Below, one piece after another: positions 39,391 through 48,177 of a stretch of 64,000 nt of DNA. The DNA lies in NCBI GenBank assembly GCA_035530615.1, contig DATKUL010000003.1, positions 248,001 to 312,000 on the forward strand. Reading direction: 5' to 3'. This DNA comes from Candidatus Paceibacterota bacterium (GTDB taxonomy: Bacteria > Actinomycetota > Actinomycetes > Nanopelagicales > Nanopelagicaceae). The notes under the pieces were generated by a model that had not been told where the DNA came from, searched no databases, and saw only the letters and a program-made list of their open reading frames with translations. Position 1 is the first letter of the stretch, and each line of letters starts with the position of its first letter. The translations under genes and the position numbers were made by a program.

Positions 39391-40481
39391 AGTATGACGC
39401 GGTGCTACTAGCTTCCTTCGGCGGACCAGAGTCGCCTGAGGATGTCATGCCATTTCTAGAGCGGGTCACCGCTGGCAGGGGTGTTCCACGGGAGCGTTTG
39501 GAGGAGGTCTCGCAGCACTACTTAGCTATGGGTGGGGTGAGTCCAGTTAATGAGCAAAATCGCCAGTTATTGGGTGCGATGAGAAATGAACTTAAGGCTA
39601 GATCGATCGAGATCCCGATCTACTGGGGAAATCGAAATTCTGAACCGTTTTACGCACGAACACTTCTTGACATGCATGCCGCCGGACACAAGAACATTTT
39701 GACACTCGTAACAAGTGCATATTCATCGTATTCCGGTTGTCGCCAGTATCGTGAGAATCTTGCTGCTGCTTTGGTGGAGGCTGATCTAGTGGGAGAGATG
39801 AGAATAGATAAGGTTCGCCACTATTTTGATCATCCTGGATTCATCCGTCCTTTTGCTAAGGGACTTTCAGAGGCTTTGTCTAGATTTGCCGCAGAAGGCT
39901 TATCGCATGGAAAAGTAAAGATTCTTTTCACCACACATTCAATTCCACATTCAATGGCAGATTCTTCTGGATCCGCTGGGAGTCGCGAGAAGTATGAGGG
40001 CGGAATGTACATAGCTCAGCATGTGGCTGTTGCAAACTTGGTTATCCAAGAAGCAGCCAGTCACTTTGATGGGGATATGCCTGCATGGCAATTGGTTTAC
40101 CAATCAAGGAGCGGGTCGCCGCAGACGCCATGGTTGGAGCCCGACATTGGGGATGCGATAAGAGATGTTGCAGGTGCGGGAATCAAGGGCATTATTGTGG
40201 TACCTATTGGTTTCGTAAGTGATCATGTTGAAGTTGTGTGGGATCTCGATAAGGAAGCCAGAACTATTGCAGAAAGCGAAGGCTTGCACTTCACACGTGT
40301 CGCCACGCCGGGCGTATCTCGAGAATTCGTATCTGGGCTTGTGGATCTAATAAGCGAGAGGACAGATGCGTCCGAACGGAAAGCATTATCTGAGTTGGGT
40401 CCGTGGTCGGATTTTTGTTCCAGTGACTGTTGTCCGAATCCGCGAATGGTCCTGCCCGTAATCGCAGAGATTCAGGTTTAG
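39387..40481 (+). CDS. cpfC: Coproporphyrin III ferrochelatase
   Basis: This ferrochelatase inserts Fe2+ into coproporphyrin III before HemQ acts. The 364-residue protein has the N-terminal LLASFGGPESPEDVMPFLERV, the catalytic His of LFTTHSIPHSMAD near residue 185, YQSRSGSPQTPWLEPD and the second-half FVSDHVEVVWDLDKEA with its conserved Glu. The pair of cysteines in CSSDCCPNP near the C-terminus fits the [2Fe-2S] site of actinobacterial ferrochelatases. It starts in an ATGA overlap with hemQ. No oxidase for coproporphyrinogen lies beside it. Confidence 0.95.
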   Translation: MKYDAVLLASFGGPESPEDVMPFLERVTAGRGVPRERLEEVSQHYLAMGGVSPVNEQNRQLLGAMRNELKARSIEIPIYWGNRNSEPFYARTLLDMHAAGHKNILTLVTSAYSSYSGCRQYRENLAAALVEADLVGEMRIDKVRHYFDHPGFIRPFAKGLSEALSRFAAEGLSHGKVKILFTTHSIPHSMADSSGSAGSREKYEGGMYIAQHVAVANLVIQEAASHFDGDMPAWQLVYQSRSGSPQTPWLEPDIGDAIRDVAGAGIKGIIVVPIGFVSDHVEVVWDLDKEARTIAESEGLHFTRVATPGVSREFVSGLVDLISERTDASERKALSELGPWSDFCSSDCCPNPRMVLPVIAEIQV

Positions 40482-40499
40482 TTTGCCGAAAGACTTCGC

Positions 40500-41960
40500 A
40501 TGAGAAGAAAAGTTTCCTCACAACCAGGCACTCTTCGCATTCTCTCTTCGTTAGGCCTGGGGATGTTTCTTGCCGCCCTTGATCAAACAGTGATGTCCAC
40601 GGCGGCGCTGACAATCTCAAGAGATTATGGCCATATTTCTTGGCAGGGGTGGCTCCTGACCTCATACCTTTTGGCTGCATTGATAACGACTCCGATCTAC
40701 GGGCGACTTTCAGATCGATGGGGCAGGCGGCCTCTCTTTCTCATGGCACTCCTTCTCTTCGGTCTGGGATCGCTTTTGGCGGCGTGCGCTCCGGCGTTTT
40801 CGATTCTGGTGATTGGTCGCTCGATTCAAGGGTTAGGCGCAGGGGGCCTTTATTCATTGGCATTTGCGGTTATAGCTGACCTTCTGCCTCCGCGCGAGCG
40901 TGGTCGTTACATTCTGTTATTTGTTGCCATTTTCGGATCATCCAGCATCCTAGGTCCGCTTATCGGCGGAGTAATTGCAGCGCAGCAGACAATTTTGGGA
41001 ATCTCTGGCTGGCGATGGATTTTTATCATAAACATCCCATTAGTCCTCATTGCACTGGTCAGAGCATTCTTAGATTTACACGTCAAACAGGAGTTGGCAG
41101 ACCACCGTTTCGATTATTTGGGAGTAACGCTCCTGGGCACTTCCATTTTGACTCTACTTTTGGAAGTGCAAGCCGCAACGATTCATATTCTTGGTCTTGA
41201 ACAGGTAGGACTTTTAGTTATTTTTGTAGTTACGACCGTTGCATTTGGAATTGTGGAACGAAGGCGGAAGGACGATGCGCTAATCCCCGTGCATTTCTTT
41301 GAGAATCACCTCTTCCGGGTGACGGTCATATCAAGCGCCGTATCTGGGGCGGCCATGCTTGTCGCTATCGCATTAGTTCCACTTGCAATCCAAATTGTTC
41401 ATTTTAAAAGTGCAGCGATAGCAGGAGTAATTCTACTGGCTTCAGGATTTGGCAATCTTTTTGGTTCAAGTCTTGGGAGTCGCTCCCTGTCGAAATCAAG
41501 TGAGTATCGCTGGATGTTGACCGGTGGTTTGGGATTTATGTCGGCGGGATTTATTGGTCTGGCGCTTAGGGAGCAACTCATTAATTCAGCAGTCGCTCTA
41601 GTTCTGATAGGCGTTGGTTCTGGCTTAGTAACGCAATTTACTTCAGTGGTGGCTCCATCGGCTCTCGGAAATAAGTACCGTGGCGCTGGCTCATCTTTAA
41701 ACACATTTTTTCGCCAGTTGGGAGGCCTACTCGGGGTAGGCCTAGCCATGACGATGATCTTCCACTTATGGAAAGTTCCCGAAAATATTCTCTCTGCTGA
41801 CACGGTAAGCCAACTGTCAGCGATTGGTAAGTTGACGGAATATGAACGAGCGAGTTTTGCAAGTTCATTGAGACCTATTTACTTGGTAATGAGCCTTATT
41901 TTGTTGATGATGGTCTTTGTATCATTCTCACTTCCAAAGAGTGCGGTAGAGCATTCCTAG
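40500..41960 (+). CDS. MFS transporter, EmrB/QacA (DHA2) family exporter
   Basis: This 486-residue inner-membrane protein has about 14 hydrophobic segments. Motif D1 appears as LDQTVMSTAALTI in the first helix, motif A as GRLSDRWGRRPLF in loop 2-3, and motif C-like Gly/Pro residues in GSSSILGPLIGG. These mark a proton-driven drug exporter of the DHA2 group. The ATG at 40500 lies 18 bases after cpfC, so it may be co-transcribed with the heme genes, and an export role for a porphyrin intermediate is possible but unproven. Confidence 0.9.
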   Translation: MRRKVSSQPGTLRILSSLGLGMFLAALDQTVMSTAALTISRDYGHISWQGWLLTSYLLAALITTPIYGRLSDRWGRRPLFLMALLLFGLGSLLAACAPAFSILVIGRSIQGLGAGGLYSLAFAVIADLLPPRERGRYILLFVAIFGSSSILGPLIGGVIAAQQTILGISGWRWIFIINIPLVLIALVRAFLDLHVKQELADHRFDYLGVTLLGTSILTLLLEVQAATIHILGLEQVGLLVIFVVTTVAFGIVERRRKDDALIPVHFFENHLFRVTVISSAVSGAAMLVAIALVPLAIQIVHFKSAAIAGVILLASGFGNLFGSSLGSRSLSKSSEYRWMLTGGLGFMSAGFIGLALREQLINSAVALVLIGVGSGLVTQFTSVVAPSALGNKYRGAGSSLNTFFRQLGGLLGVGLAMTMIFHLWKVPENILSADTVSQLSAIGKLTEYERASFASSLRPIYLVMSLILLMMVFVSFSLPKSAVEHS

Positions 41961-42047
41961 AGACAGTTCTTTCTACATCTACGAACTATTTCAACTGTCC
42001 AGTTGTGCATGAAAGTGAATGGACTAGCAAGATTCTTGGGGAGTTAA

Positions 42048-43049
42048 TTACGCGACGACCCAGGTATCGCCGCTGGTGAGCAGTTTGTTGAGATCTCCTG
42101 CTCCTTGATCGGCGATAATTTCTGAAATCTGATTGTTGACCAGAGATGAATATCCAGGGCGAGCGACATCGCGGAAAACTCCCACAGGAACGTGGTTGTG
42201 GTCCATTGTTGTCAGGCGCGAGAGTGCGAAAGCATAGGCAGGATCGGGATTATGAGCGTCATGTACTACTAGATCGCTCTCCGAGACCGCGCCAAGTTCG
42301 ACCACTTCCAGGGATGAGCCCTTGCGAATGACGCCATGAGTAGATGACTTTATTGGCTGACCATGAACCATTTGCAAGAGCGCCGCTTCCTTTGTCTCGT
42401 TGTCTTTCACGAGATCAAAGGCACCGTCGTTGAAGATAGGGCAATTTTGGTAGATCTCAATCAGAGCCGAACCTTTGTGGGCGGTCGCTGCTCGCAATGT
42501 TTCGGTCAGGTGCTTGCGGTCGCTGTCTACCGTGCGAGCTACGAATGACGCTTCCGCACCTAGAGCAAGTGAGATCGGATTAAACGGAGTATCCAGTGAG
42601 CCCAACGGAGTGGATTTAGTGATCTTTCCCTGTTCGCTCGTTGGGGAGTACTGCCCCTTTGTTAATCCGTAGATCTGGTTATTGAATAGCAAAATCTTGA
42701 GTTCTACGTTTCTACGGAGTGTGTGAATAAGGTGGTTGCCGCCGATAGAAAGCGAATCTCCATCACCTGTGATCACGAAGACTGTGAGGTCTGGACGTGA
42801 AATCGCGAGTCCTGACGCAATTGCGGGAGCGCGACCGTGAATTGAGTGCATGCCGAAGGTGTTTAGGTAATAAGGAAAACGAGAGGAGCAGCCAATACCT
42901 GAGATGAAAACTACATTTTCACGAGGGATTCCCAACTCAGGTAGGTAAGACTGCACGGTGGAGAGAATCGAGTAATCTCCACAACCTGGGCACCAGCGCA
43001 CCTCTTGGTCAGAAGTGAAATCCTTCTTAGTCAATGCCACATCAGTCAT
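42048..43049 (-). CDS. korB: 2-oxoacid:ferredoxin oxidoreductase beta subunit
   Basis: KorB is the TPP-binding subunit of a 2-oxoglutarate (or related 2-oxoacid):ferredoxin oxidoreductase. The 333 residues contain the [4Fe-4S] cysteines of RWCPGCGDYS and of GIGCSSRFPYY, and the TPP motif GDGDSLSIGGNHLIHTLRRN. A later Cys, in YQNCPIF, is a likely fourth cluster ligand. It overlaps korA by eight bases. 2-oxoglutarate is inferred from similarity to actinobacterial KorAB, which replaces or complements 2-oxoglutarate dehydrogenase. Confidence 0.93.
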   Translation of the reverse strand: MTDVALTKKDFTSDQEVRWCPGCGDYSILSTVQSYLPELGIPRENVVFISGIGCSSRFPYYLNTFGMHSIHGRAPAIASGLAISRPDLTVFVITGDGDSLSIGGNHLIHTLRRNVELKILLFNNQIYGLTKGQYSPTSEQGKITKSTPLGSLDTPFNPISLALGAEASFVARTVDSDRKHLTETLRAATAHKGSALIEIYQNCPIFNDGAFDLVKDNETKEAALLQMVHGQPIKSSTHGVIRKGSSLEVVELGAVSESDLVVHDAHNPDPAYAFALSRLTTMDHNHVPVGVFRDVARPGYSSLVNNQISEIIADQGAGDLNKLLTSGDTWVVA

Positions 43050-44871
43050 GGAGCACCTCCATTGCAGCTTCGACGATCTCCATGGTTGTAAACGGAAGAC
43101 CTCTCACCATGTTGTATCCAATGACGTCCTTGAGATATTGGGACCGGAGCAACATGGCTAACTGGCCCAGATTCATCTCAGGAACGATTACCTTTGAATA
43201 CTTTTCAAGAATACTTCCCAGATTCTTGGGGAAGGGATTGATATAACGGATATGCGCTTGCGCAATCTTCTCTCCATTGTTTCGGAGCGTTTCGACGGCC
43301 GCAGATATTGGGCCAAAGGTCGATCCCCAGCCAAGCAGAAGCACTTCGGCATTACCTGTCGGATCATCAACGATGATGTCTGGAACAGTAATCCCCGCAA
43401 CCTTTGCGGCGCGCGTGCGGACCATGAAATCGTGATTAGCGGGGTCGTAGGAGATCGCTCCTGTGACGTCAGCCTTCTCTACACCGCCGATGCGGTGCTC
43501 AATGCCTTTTGTGCCGGGAATTGCCCAGGGGCGCGCAAGAGTTTTTGGATCGCGTGAATACGGCTTGAAATCTTCTTCTGTGTGCGCGAATTCAACGTGC
43601 AAATCTGGAAGATTGGTGACTTCGGGGATCTTCCATGGCTCAGAGCCATTAGCAATGTACCCATCAGACATCAGGAAGACAGGGACTCGGTACGTTGTTG
43701 CGATTCGGACTGCTTCCATGGCCATGTCAAAACAATCACTCGGAGTGGCAGCTGCAATAACAGCAACTGGAGATTCACCGTTGCGACCGAACATTGCTTG
43801 AAGAAGATCGGCTTGCTCGGTCTTTGTCGGAAGTCCGGTTGACGGTCCGCCACGTTGAACATCGATGATGATAAGAGGAAGTTCGAGCATCACGCCCAGG
43901 CCAATCATTTCGCCTTTGAGCGCAACGCCAGGTCCAGATGTGGATGTAACTCCCAGGGCGCCCCCATATGAAGCACCCAGGGCGGATCCGATGGCAGCAA
44001 TCTCATCTTCTGCTTGGAAGGTGATCACTCCAAATTTCTTCTGCTTGGAAAGTTCGTGCAAAATATCAGAAGCAGGCGTAATTGGGTAGGACCCCAAGAA
44101 GAGTTTGAGATCGCTCTGTTGAGAAGCGGCGACCAATCCATAGGCAAGTGCGACGTTTCCGCTGATATTTCTGTATTTGCCGGGAGGCATTTTTGCCGGA
44201 GCAATTTCGTACGAAACTGCAAAGTCCTCAGTTGTTTCGCCGTAATTCCACCCAGTCTTGTAGGCGACCAAATTTGCTTCGAGAATATCTGGCTTTTTTG
44301 CAAATTTTGCTTTTAAGAAATTCTCAGTTGCCTCAACGGGGCGATGGTACATCCATGCAAGAAGTCCAAGGGCGAACATGTTCTTGGAACGCTCGGCCTC
44401 TTTACGCGAAAGTGAAAGGTGGGAGAGCGCTGCGACGGTAAGAGAAGTCAGTGCTACTGCATGGACTTTGTAGCTTGCAAGTGAGTCATCCTCAAGCGGA
44501 TTTGTCTGGTATCCAACTTTTGAGAGATTGCGAGTCGTGAATTCATCACTATCTACAATGATTGTTGCGCCCCTTTGCAAATCACGAATATTTGCCTTGA
44601 GTGCCGCAGGGTTCATCGCTACCAAAATATCTGGAGCATCTCCTGGTGTCTGTATAAGGTGGTCTGCAAAGTGAAGTTGGAATGACGAGACCCCAAGTAA
44701 TGTGCCTTGAGGGGCACGAATCTCAGCTGGGTAATTTGGAAGCGTGGAGAGGTCATTTCCTAGGCTTGCAGTATCCATAGTGAATCGGTCACCGGTGAGT
44801 TGCATGCCATCGCCACTGTCTCCAGCGAAACGAATAACTACTTGGTCAAGGGAGACAATCGGTTTCGCCAC
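43042..44871 (-). CDS. korA: 2-oxoacid:ferredoxin oxidoreductase alpha subunit, gamma-alpha fusion
   Basis: The 609-residue protein fuses the gamma domain (VIRFAGDSGDGMQLTGDRF, about residues 1-190) to the alpha domain (YPITPASDILHELSKQKKFGV from about 265), the arrangement of Mycobacterium KorA. The RGGPSTGLPTKTEQADLLQ block and a C-terminal VPEMNLGQLAMLLR are present. Together with KorB it makes the alpha2beta2 enzyme; no ferredoxin domain or delta subunit is encoded beside it, so an external ferredoxin must accept the electrons. The ATG at 44871 is followed upstream by decayed peptidase sequence. Confidence 0.94.
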   Translation of the reverse strand: MAKPIVSLDQVVIRFAGDSGDGMQLTGDRFTMDTASLGNDLSTLPNYPAEIRAPQGTLLGVSSFQLHFADHLIQTPGDAPDILVAMNPAALKANIRDLQRGATIIVDSDEFTTRNLSKVGYQTNPLEDDSLASYKVHAVALTSLTVAALSHLSLSRKEAERSKNMFALGLLAWMYHRPVEATENFLKAKFAKKPDILEANLVAYKTGWNYGETTEDFAVSYEIAPAKMPPGKYRNISGNVALAYGLVAASQQSDLKLFLGSYPITPASDILHELSKQKKFGVITFQAEDEIAAIGSALGASYGGALGVTSTSGPGVALKGEMIGLGVMLELPLIIIDVQRGGPSTGLPTKTEQADLLQAMFGRNGESPVAVIAAATPSDCFDMAMEAVRIATTYRVPVFLMSDGYIANGSEPWKIPEVTNLPDLHVEFAHTEEDFKPYSRDPKTLARPWAIPGTKGIEHRIGGVEKADVTGAISYDPANHDFMVRTRAAKVAGITVPDIIVDDPTGNAEVLLLGWGSTFGPISAAVETLRNNGEKIAQAHIRYINPFPKNLGSILEKYSKVIVPEMNLGQLAMLLRSQYLKDVIGYNMVRGLPFTTMEIVEAAMEVLHD

Positions 44872-44964
44872 GCGTCTATCTTGCCACTTTGCTTAGTAAT
44901 TGCCAGTGGAAAGCGGAAAGTTTTAAGCGATCTTGGTCTCACTCCCAGGTAACCTGGATCACGG

Positions 44965-45247
44965 TTAGCGAGTCGAGACTGGAATTCCCCCGGGAGCCAG
45001 GCGAGTTTCAATAACTTTTCCATCAACTTTCTCGATGAGATAGGCCGCTGACACCACCAAGTATCGATCCATTTTCGTACGCCTCACGAAGTGCTATATC
45101 AACTTCATGTAATTTCCAAAGTGCAAGCAGATTGGAGAGATACCCACTGTTGTCGCCCGAGGCGGTGAGAATGAAACAGACTCGTGGCCTCTCCTTGCCA
45201 GTGAGAGTGCGCTCGATCAACGAATTCGCCAAGAAGTACTGGAGGCA
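44965..45247 (-). pseudogene. Remnant of a peptidase E (family S51) gene
   Basis: Three pieces of one S51 peptidase can be read on the minus strand. The first, LTGKERPRVCFILTASGD, matches the N-terminal core. It runs without stop into NLLALWKLHEVDIALREAYENG, which in intact proteins lies many residues later, and then ILGGVSG, which normally contains the catalytic Ser of GxSAG. After a frame change, YLIEKVDGKVIETRLAPGG matches the C-terminus and stops at 44965. The N-terminus, most of the middle and the catalytic region are missing, and a TAA precedes the first piece. Recognition is from memory of the family. Confidence 0.72.
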
Positions 45248-45255
45248 TTAGATGT

Positions 45256-45280
45256 CTCGGAAATTCACTTCATTTCCGAG
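45256..45280. repeat. Perfect inverted repeat upstream of the NfeD gene
   Basis: CTCGGAAAT (45256-45264) and ATTTCCGAG (45272-45280) form a nine-base stem with a seven-base loop. It lies 41 bases before the start of the NfeD-like gene and eight bases beyond the peptidase remnant. No T run flanks it on either strand, so an operator or mRNA leader hairpin is as likely as a terminator. Confidence 0.5.
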
Positions 45281-45321
45281 GTAATGGTGGTACTTTGAGG
45301 GTAACTCGTTGGGAGAGATAG

Positions 45322-45762
45322 ATGCACTATTGGGTCTGGCTCGCAGTGGCAGGTGGGTTTCTGGTCATCGAAATCCTGACTATGAGCCTTATTTTCCTCT
45401 CTTTTTCTTTAGCGGCCCTTATAGGTGCGATAGCGGCTGCGGTATGGAGCGATTCGCCCCTGCAGTGGGTTGGCTTCGCGATTGCCGCAGTGCTCTCTCT
45501 AGCAGTACTTCGCCCGTTTGTACGCAAGTATCTATTTAGGAAATCAAGCGGCAGCAAAACTGGGATGGATGTGCTCATCCACGCTGAAGCAAAGACCATT
45601 TCGTCCGTAACTCCAGAAGGTGGATCGATCCGCCTCCGTAACGAAACCTGGACGGCGCGTTCTTCGGCTGGGTCAATTCCAGCAGATTCACCTGTCACCG
45701 TAATCCGAATCGACGGAGCCGTAGCGGTCGTAACTCCAAAACTTTCTAGCCATAACGCTTAG
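45322..45762 (+). CDS. NfeD-like membrane protein
   Basis: This 146-residue protein has two or three hydrophobic segments in the first 65 residues and a C-terminal OB-fold domain (about 80-140), including the GGSIRLRNETWTARS block typical of NfeD. NfeD proteins are nearly always encoded beside an SPFH/stomatin protein and assemble with it in membrane microdomains. That is the case here: the next gene starts ten bases later. The start ATG follows GGGAGAG. Confidence 0.9.
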   Translation: MHYWVWLAVAGGFLVIEILTMSLIFLSFSLAALIGAIAAAVWSDSPLQWVGFAIAAVLSLAVLRPFVRKYLFRKSSGSKTGMDVLIHAEAKTISSVTPEGGSIRLRNETWTARSSAGSIPADSPVTVIRIDGAVAVVTPKLSSHNA

Positions 45763-45772
45763 GAGAGATGAA

Positions 45773-46636
45773 ATGACGTTAAATCTTGCGCTTGTCGTAC
45801 TACTTGCCATTGCAGTAGTCATCGTAATAAGTGCGATAAAGATTATTCCGCAGGCGAGTGCAGGAATTATTGAAAGGCTTGGAAAATACCATCGAACTCT
45901 AGAACCAGGACTTAATTTGATTTTTCCAGGAATTGATCGCCTTCGCCCGCTTGTTGATTTACGTGAAAAGGTCGTCTCTTTCCCGCCTCAACCGGTGATT
46001 ACCGAAGATAACTTGGTTGTAAGCATTGACACCGTAATATATTTTCAAGTTACAAATGCAAAGTCCGCAATGTATGAGATAGAAAACTACATTCAGGGTA
46101 TTGAGCAGTTGGTAGTTACGACTCTCCGTAACTCAGTTGGAAGCCTTGACTTGGAAGAGGCGCTTACTTCTCGAGATCACATCAACGCGATTCTGCGTGG
46201 AGTCCTCGATGAAGCAACGAGCAAATGGGGAGTAAGAGTCAATCGGGTTGAAATCAAGGCGATTGAGCCGCCCCCAAGTGTTCAAGAATCTATGGAAAAG
46301 CAGATGCGCGCAGATCGGGATAAGCGCGCGGCCATTCTCACTGCAGAAGGCGAGAAGCAGAGCCAGATTTTGAGTGCAGAGGGCGCAAGACAGGCCGATA
46401 TTTTACGCGCAGAGGGTGAAGCACAGGCGACTGTCATCCGTGCAGAGGGTGAAGCCACTGCAATTGCAAAAGTATTTAAGGCTATCCATGACGGAGATGC
46501 TGACGAAAAGGTACTTGCGTATAAGTATCTTGAGCAGTTATCAGTCATTGCAAATGGGACAGCCAGCAAAGTGTGGGTGATCCCGGCAGAACTTTCCGCC
46601 ACGGCAAGCACTATTGCTCAAGCCTTCAAGCCCTGA
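45773..46636 (+). CDS. SPFH/Band 7 (stomatin-like, QmcA-type) membrane protein
   Basis: The 287-residue protein has one N-terminal membrane anchor (residues 5-24), the SPFH domain beginning IIPQASAGIIERLGKYHRTLEPGLN, and a long charged helix with repeated AEGE/AEGA units at about residues 190-235. It ends in VIPAELSAT. Such proteins form oligomeric membrane scaffolds and are thought to help place or protect membrane proteins. GGAGAG precedes the ATG. A small hairpin (CTGATT/AATCAG, 46633-46650) overlaps the stop and may end transcription. Confidence 0.93.
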   Translation: MTLNLALVVLLAIAVVIVISAIKIIPQASAGIIERLGKYHRTLEPGLNLIFPGIDRLRPLVDLREKVVSFPPQPVITEDNLVVSIDTVIYFQVTNAKSAMYEIENYIQGIEQLVVTTLRNSVGSLDLEEALTSRDHINAILRGVLDEATSKWGVRVNRVEIKAIEPPPSVQESMEKQMRADRDKRAAILTAEGEKQSQILSAEGARQADILRAEGEAQATVIRAEGEATAIAKVFKAIHDGDADEKVLAYKYLEQLSVIANGTASKVWVIPAELSATASTIAQAFKP

Positions 46637-46657
46637 TTCGTTTTAATCAGAAGAGCC

Positions 46658-47386
46658 CTATTTCGTCTTTCTCTTAAGAGTCAACGAACCTGCCGTGAGC
46701 AGTGCAATGAGAAAGAGGGCAATGTAGAGCAGATCAGGGCCAATGGAACCCGTTCCGCTTATGACGATTTTCGTCGCATTCACCGCGTAGGTGAGGGGCA
46801 ATACGTCGGAGATCCACTGGAAGAGTACGGGCATACTTTCGCGTGGAGCGAGAAGCCCACTGAGAAGAAGTTGAGGGAACAAGACCGCCGGAAGGAATTG
46901 AACTGCTTGGAACTCTGTTTTTGCGAAGGAACTGACAAAGAGGCCGATTGCCATGCCGAGTAGGGCATCAAGAATTGCAACTACAATAAGCATTCCTTGC
47001 GAGCCGGCGATCTTAAGACCCAGTGGTCCGAGTGCAACTGTCGAAACCACAACTGCCTGAACTAACGCCGCGATTCCGAAAGCCTTTGCGTATCCCAGAA
47101 TGAATTCAAGACGAGAGATTGGCAGAATAAGAAGTCTCTCGAGAGTTCCGGAAGTACGTTCGCGTAGCGTTGCGACACTTGTAATGAGGAACATAACCAG
47201 CATTGGAAAGATACCGAGGAGCGAACCGGCCACCCGTTGAAATACTTCTGGTTGATCTTGGTAGACGTATTTCAAAATAGTCATCAGTAGGCAGGGAGCC
47301 AGAATCATAAGTGCAATGGTGCGTGGGTCGTGACTCAGTTGTGAAAGGATTCGTCGGGCGGTAGCCCAAGTCCGCTTGATGCTCAT
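46658..47386 (-). CDS. ABC-2 type transporter permease
   Basis: This 242-residue protein has six hydrophobic segments and the ABC-2 pattern: an N-terminal amphipathic KRTWATARRILSQLSHDPRT, then a first helix near 28, and TLRERTSGTLERLLILPISRLEFILGY, the conserved loop after helix 2. It overlaps the ATPase gene by four bases. The pair forms an exporter with unknown cargo, close to the DrrB/NodJ type by architecture. Confidence 0.9.
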   Translation of the reverse strand: MSIKRTWATARRILSQLSHDPRTIALMILAPCLLMTILKYVYQDQPEVFQRVAGSLLGIFPMLVMFLITSVATLRERTSGTLERLLILPISRLEFILGYAKAFGIAALVQAVVVSTVALGPLGLKIAGSQGMLIVVAILDALLGMAIGLFVSSFAKTEFQAVQFLPAVLFPQLLLSGLLAPRESMPVLFQWISDVLPLTYAVNATKIVISGTGSIGPDLLYIALFLIALLTAGSLTLKRKTK

Positions 47387-48090
47387 ATTTTCTCCACCAA
47401 GGAGATAAAGACATCTTCCATTTCATCCTTGCCCGTCTCTTCTTTCAATCCTTGCGGTGTACCCGATGCGAGCACCTCCCCATCGCGCAAGAGAAAGAGG
47501 AGGTCGCAACGATCGGCTTCATCCATCACGTGACTGCTGATCAATAGAGTTTTTCCTTGGTCAGCTAATCGATGAAATAGGTCCCACAGATCCCTCCTTA
47601 GAACTGGATCCAATCCCACAGTTGGCTCATCAAGAATTAGTAATTCAGGTTTCCCAAGTAGTGCAGTGGCAAGAGCAAGGCGTGCTCGCTCGCCTCCAGA
47701 GAGGGATGAAGCGATTTGTTTACGATTCATTCGCAGATCTACAAGATTGATGATCTCCTCGACGGAGATCTCAGAGTCACCTAATAGGCGCGCGAAGTAG
47801 TGAAGATTCTCAAGACAGGTGAGATCTGAATAGATGCTGGCACTCTGTGTGAAATATCCAATTCGAGTGCGTAAGTCTTTTGCACCAGCGGGTTGACCAA
47901 GCACAGTTATCGTCCCAGCTTGAGTGTGTTGGACTCCTACAATGCTGCGAAAGATCGTGGTTTTCCCGCTACCGCTTGGACCGAGGATGCCGGCAATGAT
48001 CCCCCGTCCGACGCTCATGCTGAGATTGGGGATGATCATCTTGTTGTCACGCACGACTTTAAGGTTAGAAATGCTCACGCTTGCGGACAC
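47383..48090 (-). CDS. ABC-2 type transporter ATP-binding protein
   Basis: The 235-residue ATPase has Walker A GPSGSGKTT near residue 37, the Q loop in GYFTQSASIYSDLT, signature LSGGERARLALATAL, Walker B LLILDEPTVGLDP and the switch His in ISSHVMDEADRCD. The ATG at 48090 is the only start near the conserved N-terminus. It forms an exporter operon with the permease that follows. Drug or lipid export is the usual role, but the cargo is not evident. Confidence 0.93.
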   Translation of the reverse strand: MSASVSISNLKVVRDNKMIIPNLSMSVGRGIIAGILGPSGSGKTTIFRSIVGVQHTQAGTITVLGQPAGAKDLRTRIGYFTQSASIYSDLTCLENLHYFARLLGDSEISVEEIINLVDLRMNRKQIASSLSGGERARLALATALLGKPELLILDEPTVGLDPVLRRDLWDLFHRLADQGKTLLISSHVMDEADRCDLLFLLRDGEVLASGTPQGLKEETGKDEMEDVFISLVEKI

Positions 48091-48177
48091 CCGTTTAGGT
48101 TACTCCCGTATTGATCACCAAGACGGGGCGAACCTCCGACCGTTGGGTCGAGGCATTCACGATGAAAGAAAGAGGAT

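Noticed and set aside
48113-48175. CCTCCGACC/GGGTCGAGG pairing that looked like part of a minus-strand tRNA
   Set aside because: No acceptor or regular T arm could be formed; it is only a short imperfect stem in the promoter region of the ABC exporter.
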